Part shown: positions 37,301-47,938 of the stretch, piece by piece
How positions within the stretch are numbered: the stretch's first letter is position 1
Layout of the letters: every line of letters starts with the position of its first letter
DNA from: Diadema setosum
Taxonomy: Eukaryota > Echinodermata > Echinoidea > Diadematoida > Diadematidae
Direction: 5' to 3'
DNA: 64,000 bases
Assembly (NCBI GenBank): GCA_033980235.1
Contig: CM067080.1
Span: 3,843,001 to 3,907,000 of the forward strand
Program-made: the position numbers and the translations under genes
The notes under the pieces: model-generated
Seen by the model: the letters and a program-made list of their open reading frames with translations, nothing else
What the model was told of the DNA's origin: nothing
Database searches by the model: none

Positions 37301-38239
37301 CAATTTCTGTCAGCAGACATTTAGGAACTTTTCCAAGTGACGTCATAATCATGTGACTCGAAGTTAGTTTTGATTTGACAATTTAAGTTATGATTAAAGT
37401 AAGTCAATTACTTTCTAGTTGTTTTGACTTTCACAAGGAATACAGTTTCAATGAATCTGACTTGGGCAACATCATGTGGAGTGACATTTGAATAGGATAT
37501 TGCTATTTGAAGCCTATTCTTGGTTAGTTCTTTGCTCTATATATTCCCTTTTATATTGGATATGACGTAACAATACGCTTTGACGTCATGTATATAATGA
37601 CAATGCACTTCCTTTAAACTGGGTCTTCACCCAAAAAAGTTATTACCTTCGGGGTTCCTAGCCATGCATTACATCTATATATGTCGCAAACTAAATCTTT
37701 TAAAAGGTCTTTCTTTTCATGTTTTTGAAGAAATAGAAAATCTGGGAGGGATAAGGAAATGAGGGATAACGAAAAAAAAAAAATATTACAGCCTGTTCAG
37801 AAACGGAGCCATTAAACCTTCCATAAAGGGACGGATTTATCACTATCAAATCACATAGATGCTGTGGGTTATTACCATCTCTCGGAAGCGGTATGAGTTT
37901 AGACAGCTATCTTAGCTGCTTCGGGATGACTTTATAGACAGGCTTATCTTATCATCGAGCTTCAAATTATCAGAGAGAATTTCACCTAAGTTTGCAGTAT
38001 TCTTGAACATATGGGTGAAAAAAAAAAGCCAGACAAACATTATAGCAATGAACATGGTCTAACACACAAGGGAAAAAGAAAATAACAGACAAAAAAAAAG
38101 AGGATAGAAAACCAAACAAACAAAATCCTCGATTATATTCAACCGATCAACTGCGGCGGGGTATGTCGAGAGCGGATCATGTTCAAGAAAATCCCCGTTG
38201 CTAGGCAACAACATGCACAGCAATTATTAATCTAAGACC
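34335..38239. other. Long gene-free stretch
   Basis: Nothing firmly coding. GTTT/AAAC runs lie at 35460-35495 and 35793-35811, GACCGAAGGT is duplicated near 36140, and poly-C is at 37168. The 81-codon frame at 36713-36958 has no domain or splice support. Confidence 0.4.
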
Positions 38240-38860
38240 AAGAGCACGTCTGAGAAAGGTTTTCACTATGCTTTATATTTTTTTCCCCTTCATCCCGAGG
38301 CATTCATCTGTGCACGAAAGGTTTGTTCGATGTTGCTCTCTTGAAATGTTCCCTCGCCTGGGAAAGGTTTGTGTGGCTCTCTTTCGCAGCGTTCGTTCCT
38401 TGAGGAAGGGCTTACACAAATGCTCCTCGTCGAATTTCAACTCTAGTGAGGAGTTTAAGCGATGTTTTATTAAACTCGCCTGAGAACGGTTGACATTGAG
38501 CTCTTCAGAAATATTCACTTTTTACAAAGAAGGGATGGTCTACCACCGCTCGTCTACTCTATCTCTCTCAGCATTCACCTGTTATCCATGGAGGGCTTAT
38601 ACATGATACGATGCTCTTTCGTACGTTGCACTACTTTAAGAAAGGCAATGAACGATTATCTTTCGAGGGTATTCACTCTCGCGTAGGAGCTTAGACTCCC
38701 ACTATGAAGATCTTCAGCTCTCTCAGGGAGATTTACATCACGCTTTCCCCCCGTAACTATTTACATGTTTCTCATCAAGGACGTTTTCATCGCGCTCTTT
38801 ACAAGTAAAACTAATTTGTCTGTCATGTCTGTAGGGGGGAATTTACACCATGAGAACACT
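38240..38860. repeat. Decayed tandem repeat, gene-free
   Basis: Related words recur irregularly: GAAAGGTTT, TTGCTCTCTTGAAATGTTC, GGCTCTCTTTCGCAGCGTTC, GAGCTCTTCAGAAATATTCAC, TGCTCTTTCGTACG and CATCGCGCTCTTTAC. This suggests a very old minisatellite of about 60 bp, or tandem pieces of one element. Short frames on both strands are not supported. Confidence 0.35.
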
Positions 38861-39054
38861 CATTCATTGTTACAGTAGAGGGGCTAATGTTGGCCCGAGG
38901 AGAATAATATTATGTCCCTGAACGAAGGGTGTTATTGGAACATGGTGTGAATTGTCCTTACCTATGCATTTTCTTTTCCTATAGTAGACTTCACAGTCAT
39001 TGTAAACTGCACAGGTACATTATCATGGGCACTTTGTAACCGTAGTTATAACTG

Positions 39055-40250
39055 TTAGTTGTTATTCCAAATGGTTGTTTATCCGAAAATGAAATAAGAT
39101 TTATTATTCCGAGAATTCGTTATTCCAAAAGTTTGTCGTTATCAAAATGATATGAGGTTCGTTATTCAGAAAGATCGTTGATCCAAAAATGATATAAGGT
39201 TCGTTATTCGGATGGTTCGTATGTATCTTCTTTTCATTTCCGGAATAAATGAACCCTATATTGTTTTCGGATGAACGAATTCTTTCAAATAACGAACCTT
39301 AGGAATAGCAAATTAAAAAAAAAGTCGGACTAACAACCCTTCAGAAAGGACGAATCTTATTCCATTTTCCGTGTAACAAATTTTCATTTTTGGATGAACA
39401 TCTAGGCATATTGTGTGTGTCGGAATAAACGAACCTTCGGAATAACGAGCCTTCGGAATAACAAGCCTTCGGAATAACGCCACAAATGTTCGGATTTACG
39501 AACTCTTTTTCATTTTCGAATGAACATTAAGCTCCTCCATCTATAAGGAATTTTTATGTTTTGGAATACGGCACATTTGGAATAACAAAACTTACTCCAT
39601 CTCAGGATCAACGAGCCTTCGGAATAACGAACTTTCGGGAACACGCGAAAAAAAATGTTTGGATTAACGAACTCTCTTTAATTTTTTCAGATGAACTCAC
39701 ATCTAGGTATAAGGAATGTGTGTGTTTAGGAATAACAAACATTCGGAATAACAAACCGTATTTTATTTCGGATTAACCATTTCGGATTAACCAACGTTCA
39801 GAAGGACGAACGTTATTTCATTCCAGATTAACATTTTTTTCCCATTTTTGGATGAATAAACTTTTAGGTATAAGGAATGTGTGTTTCGGAATGACAACCC
39901 GTCGGAATAACCAACCTAATTTCATTTCGGATTAAAGACCATTCGGAAGGACAAATCTTATTTCATTTCCGGATTATCGAAATCGTTTTAATTTTTGGTT
40001 GAACGATCCGAACCGTTAGGTATAAGGAATTCGTGTGTTTTGGCATGACGAAACTTCGGAATAACGAACCTTCGGAATAACGCCACAAAATGTTCGGATC
40101 AACGAACCCTTTTAAATTTTCGGATGAACGCACCTCTAGGTATAAGGAATGTGGTGTGTGTGCCTCGGAACAACTCACTTTCGGAAGAACAAACCTCCAT
40201 TTCTTTTTTGTTTTTTGTTAACAGACCTTCGGAAAAACAATCAGCACCCG
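39055..40250. repeat. Expanded TTCGTTATTCCGAA-family array, copy 4
   Basis: About 1.2 kb. The left end has GTTATTCC and TTATCCGAAAATGAAAT words; the rest is dominated by inverse words (TTCGGAATAACGAACC, TTCGGATTAACG). A larger unit marked by CTAGGTATAAGGAATGTGTG recurs at about 39702, 39863, 40016 and 40137, a tandem of roughly 120-160 bp. It differs from the compact copies at 0.2, 7.4 and 24.1 kb, and has apparently expanded by repeated duplication of the right arm. Confidence 0.7.
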
Positions 40251-42532
40251 GTTGTAACGATAGTAAGGCCCTCTATAAGAAGAGAAAGTTCACTTAAGAG
40301 ACCAGAGATACCCTAGGAGAAGAAACCACATCAACATTATTCATTGTATGGTGTTGTATAGTTAATTCTCATTCTCGGTTGATTGTCTTTCAATTTTTCC
40401 AATTTTCACTTCCATGTGGCATTTAGTTCCGTCTATCCAACAAAGATTGACACAAATTACAAAGCATACATTACACCATCAACGTTTTATAATTTTGTAA
40501 GAATAGATAATAATATAAGGATGATAAAGTATATGATGAAATAAATATGCAATTTCGAAGAAAAACCAGGAATAGCAATGTTCACTTTGAAAGTTAAACA
40601 AAAAAGTAAATATAACAATGGGAAAAAAGTGGTCCACTAAAAGTCAAAGCTTGTGAACGTGGATCACTTTACGCGTGATATGTACTAAATATTATACCGT
40701 CCCACGAAACAACAAGAACCGCTGAACTGTTTTAGAATACAAAGAAATACAAATTAAGACAATAACAACAGTGTTTCAACCTAACGACACTAATATATAG
40801 AAACTGAGCAATGCGTACCCGGAAAAGACAAACACATCAATTAATTTACTACACACATACGCACGTACCGGGATAGTATGGTATGATAAACACTTAAACA
40901 TAATGAGTATACACAAAAGGTACGATATCATACAGGGGAGTAATGCCCATAGAAACGCTATCAACAGGAAGTATCCACATGAAGGAGTTGAGTGGCACTC
41001 CTAACAAGTTTCTGGATGAAGCGATGATGTTTTATCATTCTCAAAACGAAAGGGAAATAAAAACTTCTCGGAGCCATTGTATTTCCGTCTCCCGCCTATA
41101 TATTTCTCGGTGTGTCTGTCACAATCGTGTTTACACGCTCTCCGTTATACATTTTTTTCAGACTGTGAGCAGGTCATGAACAGGATTAGAAGCTGGGGAG
41201 CAAAAGCAGGAGTTAATTCTGTAATTCCAACGTGAAAACGTCATATATGCACACTTTTTGGCAACTGAGAATTTGAGATACTGACGCACTAATATGACTT
41301 CGATTAAAAGCTTTCTTTTAAAAACAGATCCATTGATGCAGATACAGTGTTAACGAATGGCAGGTAAACACATTCTCTCGTAGAAAGGAAATCAAAAGGA
41401 GCATTTTCATCTTTTAGGACAAGATAACTTCTGACAAGCTACAAATATAAGATACGCCTCCCTCCCTAAGAGACCCCCGGGCCTGGACCACCCCCGTTTT
41501 CTATTACGAGACCCATTGCCGACGGGAGGCTGTCGAGAGATGAACAAAATCTATGAGAACTTGATTCTTCTATCTTTTTTTAAGGTTATGGACTATCATG
41601 ACCGTATTTGAACAGAAATGTTTGTGCGGAAGCAGCAGCACAAAAAAACAACAACAAAAAACAACGCTGCACGAGTACGCAAACACACAAACTCTGTCAA
41701 TTTGGGATAAATGGTTTTCTTTGTTGTCTGCACTGATAAGTTGGTTTTACTTTCGTAAGCGGTGTATATTCTACTGGCAATGACGGGAGAATTGGAGGAC
41801 AAAGAAAACTCGTGATATTTACATGATTGAGCGGGAAAAAGATAAAAGAAAAATCCCCGCCGAAACTAATACCTCGTAATTTTGTTTTTGCGTCGCTTAT
41901 TTCGTTAGCAAGTTAGGGAATGAGTCCGAGATTCCTGACCCAGAAATGACAATCAAATCAAGATTAGCATTACATTCCCGTGTTCGACGCGCTTGCTTCG
42001 TTTACGCGTCATCATTCACCCAATCTATACGCGCCCATCTCCGCGGGACGGGCAATCCTAGCTTGCCGTCTCTTTTGGCGCGGGTCCCCGTGCCCCACCA
42101 AGTCGCAGCGGTAATCACATCAAGGCGGTATATGAAATCACAAGAATCGAAAACAAAACCGCCTTGTCACCATTTCTGCGCCTCTGGTTTATTTCTTCGT
42201 TTACCACGGCGATTCTACCGAAAAGACCGACCGAGTTTTTTTTTTTTTTTTCGGGAAGAAAATTGTCAGCGAGAGATATAAGCAAATTAAAAGAGCAACG
42301 AGGGTTACATAATTCAAAGAAAGAGATGAACCGCTGACGATGAAATTCAAATTGATGTAAATTTTCGACATGAGCACTTCAAACGGAGCATATACCTTAC
42401 AGCACGTGGGCGACTTCTCCACCCGAAAGTCTGCCCAGAGTCGGGGTGGAGTGAAAGGTTGGTCGTGCAACATGATCTTTGCACGAAACACAGCATTCGT
42501 GACTCTTTTTATACTCTGAAATTGTGCGAATA
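40251..42532. other. Gene-free stretch
   Basis: A diverged minus copy of the GAATT-tail retroelement may occupy 40570-40690 (CCACTAAAAGTCAAAGCTTG). Otherwise there is no domain or exon chain; the 111-codon frame at 41946-42281 runs into poly-T and is not called. Confidence 0.35.
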
Positions 42533-42783
42533 ATGTGTGCGTGTTTGTGTGTCTGTCTGTCTGTACGTGGGCGATGGTGTATGTGCGTGTATGCATGAGT
42601 GTGTCGGCTTGCTTGTGTGTGTATGTGTGTGTGTGCGTGGTGTGTGTATGTGTGTGCGTGTGTGTGTGTGTGTTTCTGTGTGTTGGCTTGCCAATAATAT
42701 TTCTTCTTCTTCTTCTTCTCTGTTATGGGGTTGGCCTGTTCATCGTTTTCTGTCACTTCCATCACGGCATATATAGTATATGG

Positions 42784-42815
<32 letters not shown>

Positions 42816-42890
42816 AACACGCCCGCACACATACACAAACACACACACACACGCACACGCCCGCACACATACACAAACACACATTAACAT
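42533..42890. repeat. (TG)n and (CA)n microsatellites in inverted order
   Basis: A TG-rich tract at 42533-42674 is followed about 110 bp later by a CA-rich tract at 42785-42882, so the two can pair. (CTT)n lies between at 42702-42719. All long frames here are artefacts. Confidence 0.85.
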
Positions 42891-43424
42891 ATACATCGAC
42901 ATCATCATACCATTACAAAAACCTTCCACACCTAGTAAGATATTTTCTTGAAAATGCAGGGACTTCTATAACAATGTTTATTTTTTATTTTACATTGGAA
43001 GATTGGAAGAAGAAGCGACTTAGGAATTTGTCCAGGGTCTTTGTTTCGGGTTAGTTAGGTTTTCATATCTTAGTTTCTTCTGTATTTCCGTTTTTTATGT
43101 ATTACAGTATATCAATCATATAATTTGCGGTATTACGTGTGTGTGTGTGTGGGGGGGGGGGGAGCACCCTACAAGCACTGATTTTTAGCATTCCTCCCTC
43201 ATTTATAGCATTTCCGTATAGAGCCTACTCAAAATATTTTGTAAACCTTTCCTTTTTTATGTGTCGTGATGAAATTAATATATTCAATTTCTTCGAAATA
43301 TTTATCTATTTCTGTTGGAAATGGGAAAAAATAGATGAATGAAAAAAGATTAGCGTACTTACTGCTATTTTATTATGTTCCGTAATTTCAAGATTTTAAT
43401 AAACAGTGTTCCATTAGACAGGGC

Positions 43425-43585
43425 TCGACACTAACGGTGGCCCGGTGGCCCGGGGCCACCAAAAACGCACGTCGGGCCACCAAAATTTCAGAAATGAAGA
43501 ATTTGGTGGCCTGATCGGGCCACCAAAAAAGGTCGCATGTTTGCCTTTGGGCCACCAAAAATAAAAGTTATTGTGGAGCCCTGCA
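43425..43585. repeat. GGCCACCAAAA repeat
   Basis: It begins GGGCTCGACACTAACGGTGG and ends GTGGAGCCCTGC, so GGGCTCCAC-like ends are inverted. Inside, GGGCCACCAAAA recurs five times at uneven spacing. On the minus strand the unit encodes a repeated FWWP motif, which could mislead gene finders. Confidence 0.65.
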
Positions 43586-43607
43586 TAAGATGTTAACAGA
43601 CAATGCA

Positions 43608-43800
43608 TTTCTACAGAATTATCCCGCAGATTTCTCAAGTTTTGTTTATCCATTGCCCATGAACACACCGGTGGACTCGTCACTTTCAGTAGGAGGACCC
43701 GAGCTGGAATATAGTCCAGTGCTTACTTCTCTGAACAAGCTACCTTCTACCTACGATATCCCTCTCGACAAATGGGTTATTGGCAACGCCAGGATAATAA
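43608..43800 (+). CDS. Candidate exon or processed fragment, unknown
   Basis: Behind TCTACAG a frame reads NYPADFSSFVYPLPMNTPVD and onward through SLSVGGPELEYSPVLTSLNK before meeting AATAATAATGACAGGGCC, which looks like repeat. The composition is protein-like (prolines, acidic residues, no stop for about 65 codons). No donor is clear. It directly follows the GGCCACC repeat, so it may be carried sequence. Confidence 0.25.
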
Positions 43801-45313
43801 TAATGACAGGGCCCTCTGGTAAAGCAGTTGTATACTTAAGGGCATATTATCATTATCATGTCATTACAGTGGGGAATAGCATTTTTCTCTGTAATATGGT
43901 GACGTTTCACCCCTTGATTGCATCCTTCTTTGAAAATTATACATTATGTTAGAATTGGATAATCATGAAAAACTGGTGGTGTGGCTGGTATATGATATTT
44001 AGTAACCGAAGCATGACCTTTGACATTGACGTTTGCTATATTACCACTATTATTATTGTAAATATCTATTCAATTACAATACAATAACTACTTAACACTA
44101 CTGGACAGACCTAGATGACTGGCTATGACGAAAGTTCAGAATATGACCATTGACTTTCTTCAGGATCACTTCGTGTGAATTGTTCGCTGTTCATTGCCAC
44201 CCTTCTTATCCAATTCTGAACACTGAACATTTCTAAATTCAATTTCAAGAGATTTTGTCCAAAAAAAAAAAAAGAGAGAAAATACATACCGCGCATAAGC
44301 ACCTCGTGTTAAAAACTTTTAGTCCGGTCGCATAGTGAAATTACCGCTACACAGTGGATAAAAGCAACAAATTTGGAGAGATTATCCCTCAGGATCTACT
44401 CATTGATATTACAGTAGGAGCCCTCTGTAAATTTATTTTCATCGTATAAATACCGAATTTCATTTTGCCAGCATGAAACTTTCGCAAATTTCGCGAGCTT
44501 CTCGACAACAAAATGTGCGCGATTCTAAACAATGCATTACTGGATGCCAGTGGCAACTCGCGGAAGTTTCATGCAACGAAAAGGCCGTCGGCTCCAATTC
44601 GCGAAAGTTACTGTGTCGCGAAAATATAATTATGCATCTTAGGGAGTATAGTAAAAAAAAAAAAAAAGAGGTTTGGATTTGTTGTGATTTTTGTTTCATT
44701 TAAACGGAACACGAAAACTTGAACCCACACTAAAAACATACTACATATAAAATATTATACTAAGAAACAAACAAACACCACAGTGGTCATATATTGTATC
44801 TTACCGCATACCAAACCTAATTATACTGACAAACATACAAGCAATACTTACTTCATAGACTACCACATATTATGGATGGCTGCATTGACATATGTAAAAG
44901 CAAATAATCACTTTGTTAATAGACCGCCATATGACTCACATAATTGTACTAACAAAAATACCAAAAAAATGTATTGCTCATCACATACTTAACGTAAATG
45001 CCATCATGAATAAACAAGCAAACAATAACATTGATCATGAGGACACCACGTACTAGCTGCAGCTAGACTACTAAACTTTTAACCACAAAAAAAAAAGAAC
45101 GATTGAAAATCTTTAGGTTTGGTAGAGTATAGATTCTATAATTATCGATCGTATATCTTAGATAGATAAGTTAAATGAATGGAATTAAAATTAAATTAAA
45201 TGAACACGGGAAACAAAGAATAATAACATACCATTTATTCCGTCATGTAGTATCACTGAGTCCAGAAACATTTTTCCTTGCAGTTTCTAAATTGCGCAGT
45301 TTCTACATCAAGA
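43801..45313. other. Gene-free stretch
   Basis: Holds palindromic GCGAAAGTT/AACTTTCGC words at 44470-44625, perhaps a small MITE. AT-rich sequence with ACAAAC runs follows. No gene was seen. Confidence 0.35.
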
Positions 45314-45320
45314 CATATCT

Positions 45321-46098
45321 TCGGGTGCACATCACGAGAACGACACCCAAAGCCATAAAGCCCACGAGTTATACAGCTCACAACTCATACAGCCCAAGAG
45401 TCATACAATTCACAACTCATACAACCCACTAGTTATACAGCCCATGAGTTTGACACTAAGTAGATAAAGCCCACGAGTTCTACATCAAGTAAAAAATAAA
45501 TCTACGATATATACGCCCCATGAGTTCGACACTATACCCAGAAAAGGCTCACGAGACCGACACTACGCAAACAAAGCCCACGAGACCGACACTACGCTTA
45601 AAAGTCTCATGAGACCGACACTACGCTAACAAAGCTCACAAGACCTGACACTATGCAAAAGAGGCTCACGAGAAAGGCACTAGGTAAAGAAGGCCCACGA
45701 GACCGAGGATATGAACACTGCCATCTATAGACCAATTAATTGTATAGCTGTGGGTGTCCAGATAATTAATGGCATAAGGTATGAGATGGAAAAGGAGAGT
45801 TGCTAGGGTGTTACCCCGTCAGTTGCCCTCCCTCACCCCCTGAAATGTTCAGGGGATCTTCAATTGTGTTTGCGTGTGTGAACGTTTGTGAAAAACAAGC
45901 GAGAAAGAGAAGGGGAAAACCTTACACCCTGTTCATCTTTTAGCTAAAAATTGGGAAAGCCTATTACGAGTAGCACGATGCACAAAGATCTGAAATTATC
46001 CATACATCGTTCTTGTCCTCTTTTATCTATTGTTTGCTTGGTCTTTTTTTTTTTTGTGGGGGAGGGGGGGGGGGTGAGGGGTCCCATGAAGAGTACAA

Positions 46099-46139
<41 letters not shown>

Positions 46140-46729
46140 AATCGGTAAGAATGTCGCTCTCCGTACCGTGACATAACTTCCCCCTAAAAACCACACGTAG
46201 AAATACAAACTTGATGTCATTGATATGAAGATGGCGCTATTTAATTATTTACAATTTCTCGCTCAATAGCGTGACGAAATTGCACCCGCCAGTACAATAA
46301 CTTTCCCTTCATGGAACACCCTGTACAGGTACATATTTGTAACTGACATGTAAATGGCGTTGTTGATCCTGTCGGTCTCGTGAGCCTTCTTTGCGTAGTG
46401 TTGGTCTCGTGGGCTTTTTTTTTTTTATTTTGCCTAGTGTCGGTCTCGCGGCCGGCTTTCTTTGCCTATTTCATATAATATCGGACATGTGAGCTATTCT
46501 TTTTTTTTTTAACGTGGTGTCGGTCTCGTGAGCCTTCATTGCATAGTGTCGGTCTCGTGGCTTTGTTTGCGTAGTGTCGGTTTCTTGAGCCGTTTCTGCG
46601 TAGTGACGAACTCGTGGTTTGTATGACTCGTGAGCCGTATAACTCGTGGGCTGTATGACTTATGGACCTATTTTTGATGCCGGTCTCGAGGACCGTATAA
46701 CTCGTGGGTTTGGTCTCGTAGGATAACCC
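45321..46729. mobile_element. GGGGT-hairpin element, copy D, long form
   Basis: The left arm starts CGGGTGCACATCACGAGAA (about 45323-45705). The right arm ends TTTGGTCTCGTAGGATAACC (about 46360-46729). CATATCT flanks both (45314-45320 and 46730-46736). The shared duplication shows the two arms, about 650 bp apart, belong to one insertion. The interior has poly-T/poly-G, (CA)n at 46103-46134 and no coding. The arms are longer than in copies C and E because units such as GAGACCGACACTACGC are repeated. Confidence 0.7.
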
Positions 46730-46736
46730 CATATCT

Positions 46737-47330
46737 GATAGGGGATGCTGCTTTACATTTGCCTTGCCGCCGGTCTTCATTTTTTTTAAAGAAAAGTTTT
46801 AAAAATTTTATTAGCAACAGAAAATCACGTACCCCTCAAAAAGAATGTCCACTTTTCTAGTTTTCTAGGTATGTTGTTGACCGAATTGTTGGCATTTTTG
46901 TGTACTGCTTCTTCTTACCATGCTGATTGTTTCATTCACCGGTGTAGAACTATGACAAAATTTCCTTTTAAATTTGAGGCTTAGATGCTCAAAACTCACT
47001 TCCTCCTCAGAACAAGTTTCCGGAAAACTGACAATAATTTCACAACATAACACTTCTTTCTGCATCCTTGCGAGACTGATAACCGAACATTGATATTGAC
47101 GTCTAATTGAATTTGTTACTCACCTATATCAACGCTAGTAATACTAAAACAATACTCTTGACTGCTTTGTGACAAGTGATAATCCTTTTAGAGTTGGGTT
47201 TGCGTAGAGCATTTCGGTTCCTTTGGGGGCTACATTATCAGTGTTCTCACTTTCCTCACTCAACTAAATATTAAGATTGCAGTTCATGAGTTGGCACAGC
47301 CCTTCGTTGGGATGAGCTTAAAGTCCTTGA
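46737..47330 (-). other. Probable 3' untranslated region and downstream of the EMI receptor gene
   Basis: Directly follows the stop codon of the receptor gene on the minus strand. No canonical AATAAA was identified close to the stop. A 66-codon minus frame at 47065-46865 is unsupported. Confidence 0.3.
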
Positions 47331-47938
47331 CTACACACACAGCCACTCCCCCGTTCTATCTTCTGGTGTTTCGCAATCAATGCTGTCGTATACAACGTCC
47401 GTTTGCATATCGTCAACAATCGCATACTCATCTTGGATACTGGTCCCTCCAGTCACGACTTCTTCGACCTCCGTGTAGCAATCACTCATTTCAGAAACCT
47501 TTCCTTCCTGCTGCCGGTCGCAGGTCTCCTGAAGAAAAAGACCCTCCATGTAGGTGTGTGTGAGACGATTTATTTCTTTCGGCTTTACTTTGTTCATGAG
47601 TATGGTTATGAGTGATTCCTTCTTCCCTTTTGTCTGGTCACTGGTCTGATCGTAGGCTGGACCGGTTCCTCCAACAAGGCTGCTCTCGCCAACTTCAGCG
47701 TAGCACCCTTCAGGGTTAGATTCCCTGGAGTCATATTTTACAGAATGTGATTCCTCAGAAGTTGCTCGCTTGGGACGCTCGGAAGAACCACCTTTGACCA
47801 CGACCTGGGTGACGTCAGCATTCTCGTAGATTACCGAACGCTTGTGGATGACCACCTGGGGCTCCGCTGCACTCTTTTCCGTGACATTGTATTCGTCATT
47901 CATGGAGATGGGAGGCCGGAGGTGTCGGAAACTCTTCT
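47331..47938 (-). CDS. EMI receptor exon 6: cytoplasmic signalling tail
   Basis: Begins behind TTTTGCAG, entered with 2 nt, and ends at TAG. Two hundred and one residues follow the split codon. Tyrosine motifs in order: YNVT, YENA (a pYxN Grb2-type site), YDSR, YAEV, YDQT, YMEG, YTEV, YAIV and YDSI. The last two are 8 residues apart (YAIV, x8, YDSI), which fits an ITAM spacing with valine in place of leucine or isoleucine in the first half. VVYDSI alone also fits an ITIM-like pattern. The tail is rich in Glu, Ser and Thr and has no kinase or TIR domain. The segment around YENA is shared with the neighbouring paralogue. Confidence 0.8.

Noticed and set aside
39055..40250. Possible CRISPR-like spaced direct repeats
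   Set aside because: The units are inverted as well as direct, spacers are not unique, and the context is an animal genome; it is a foldback repeat.
42397..43054. Several overlapping frames on both strands rich in Cys/Val or Thr/His
   Set aside because: Translations of TG and CA microsatellites.
47403..47615. Plus-strand frames over the receptor tail exon
   Set aside because: Shadows of the minus-strand coding exon.
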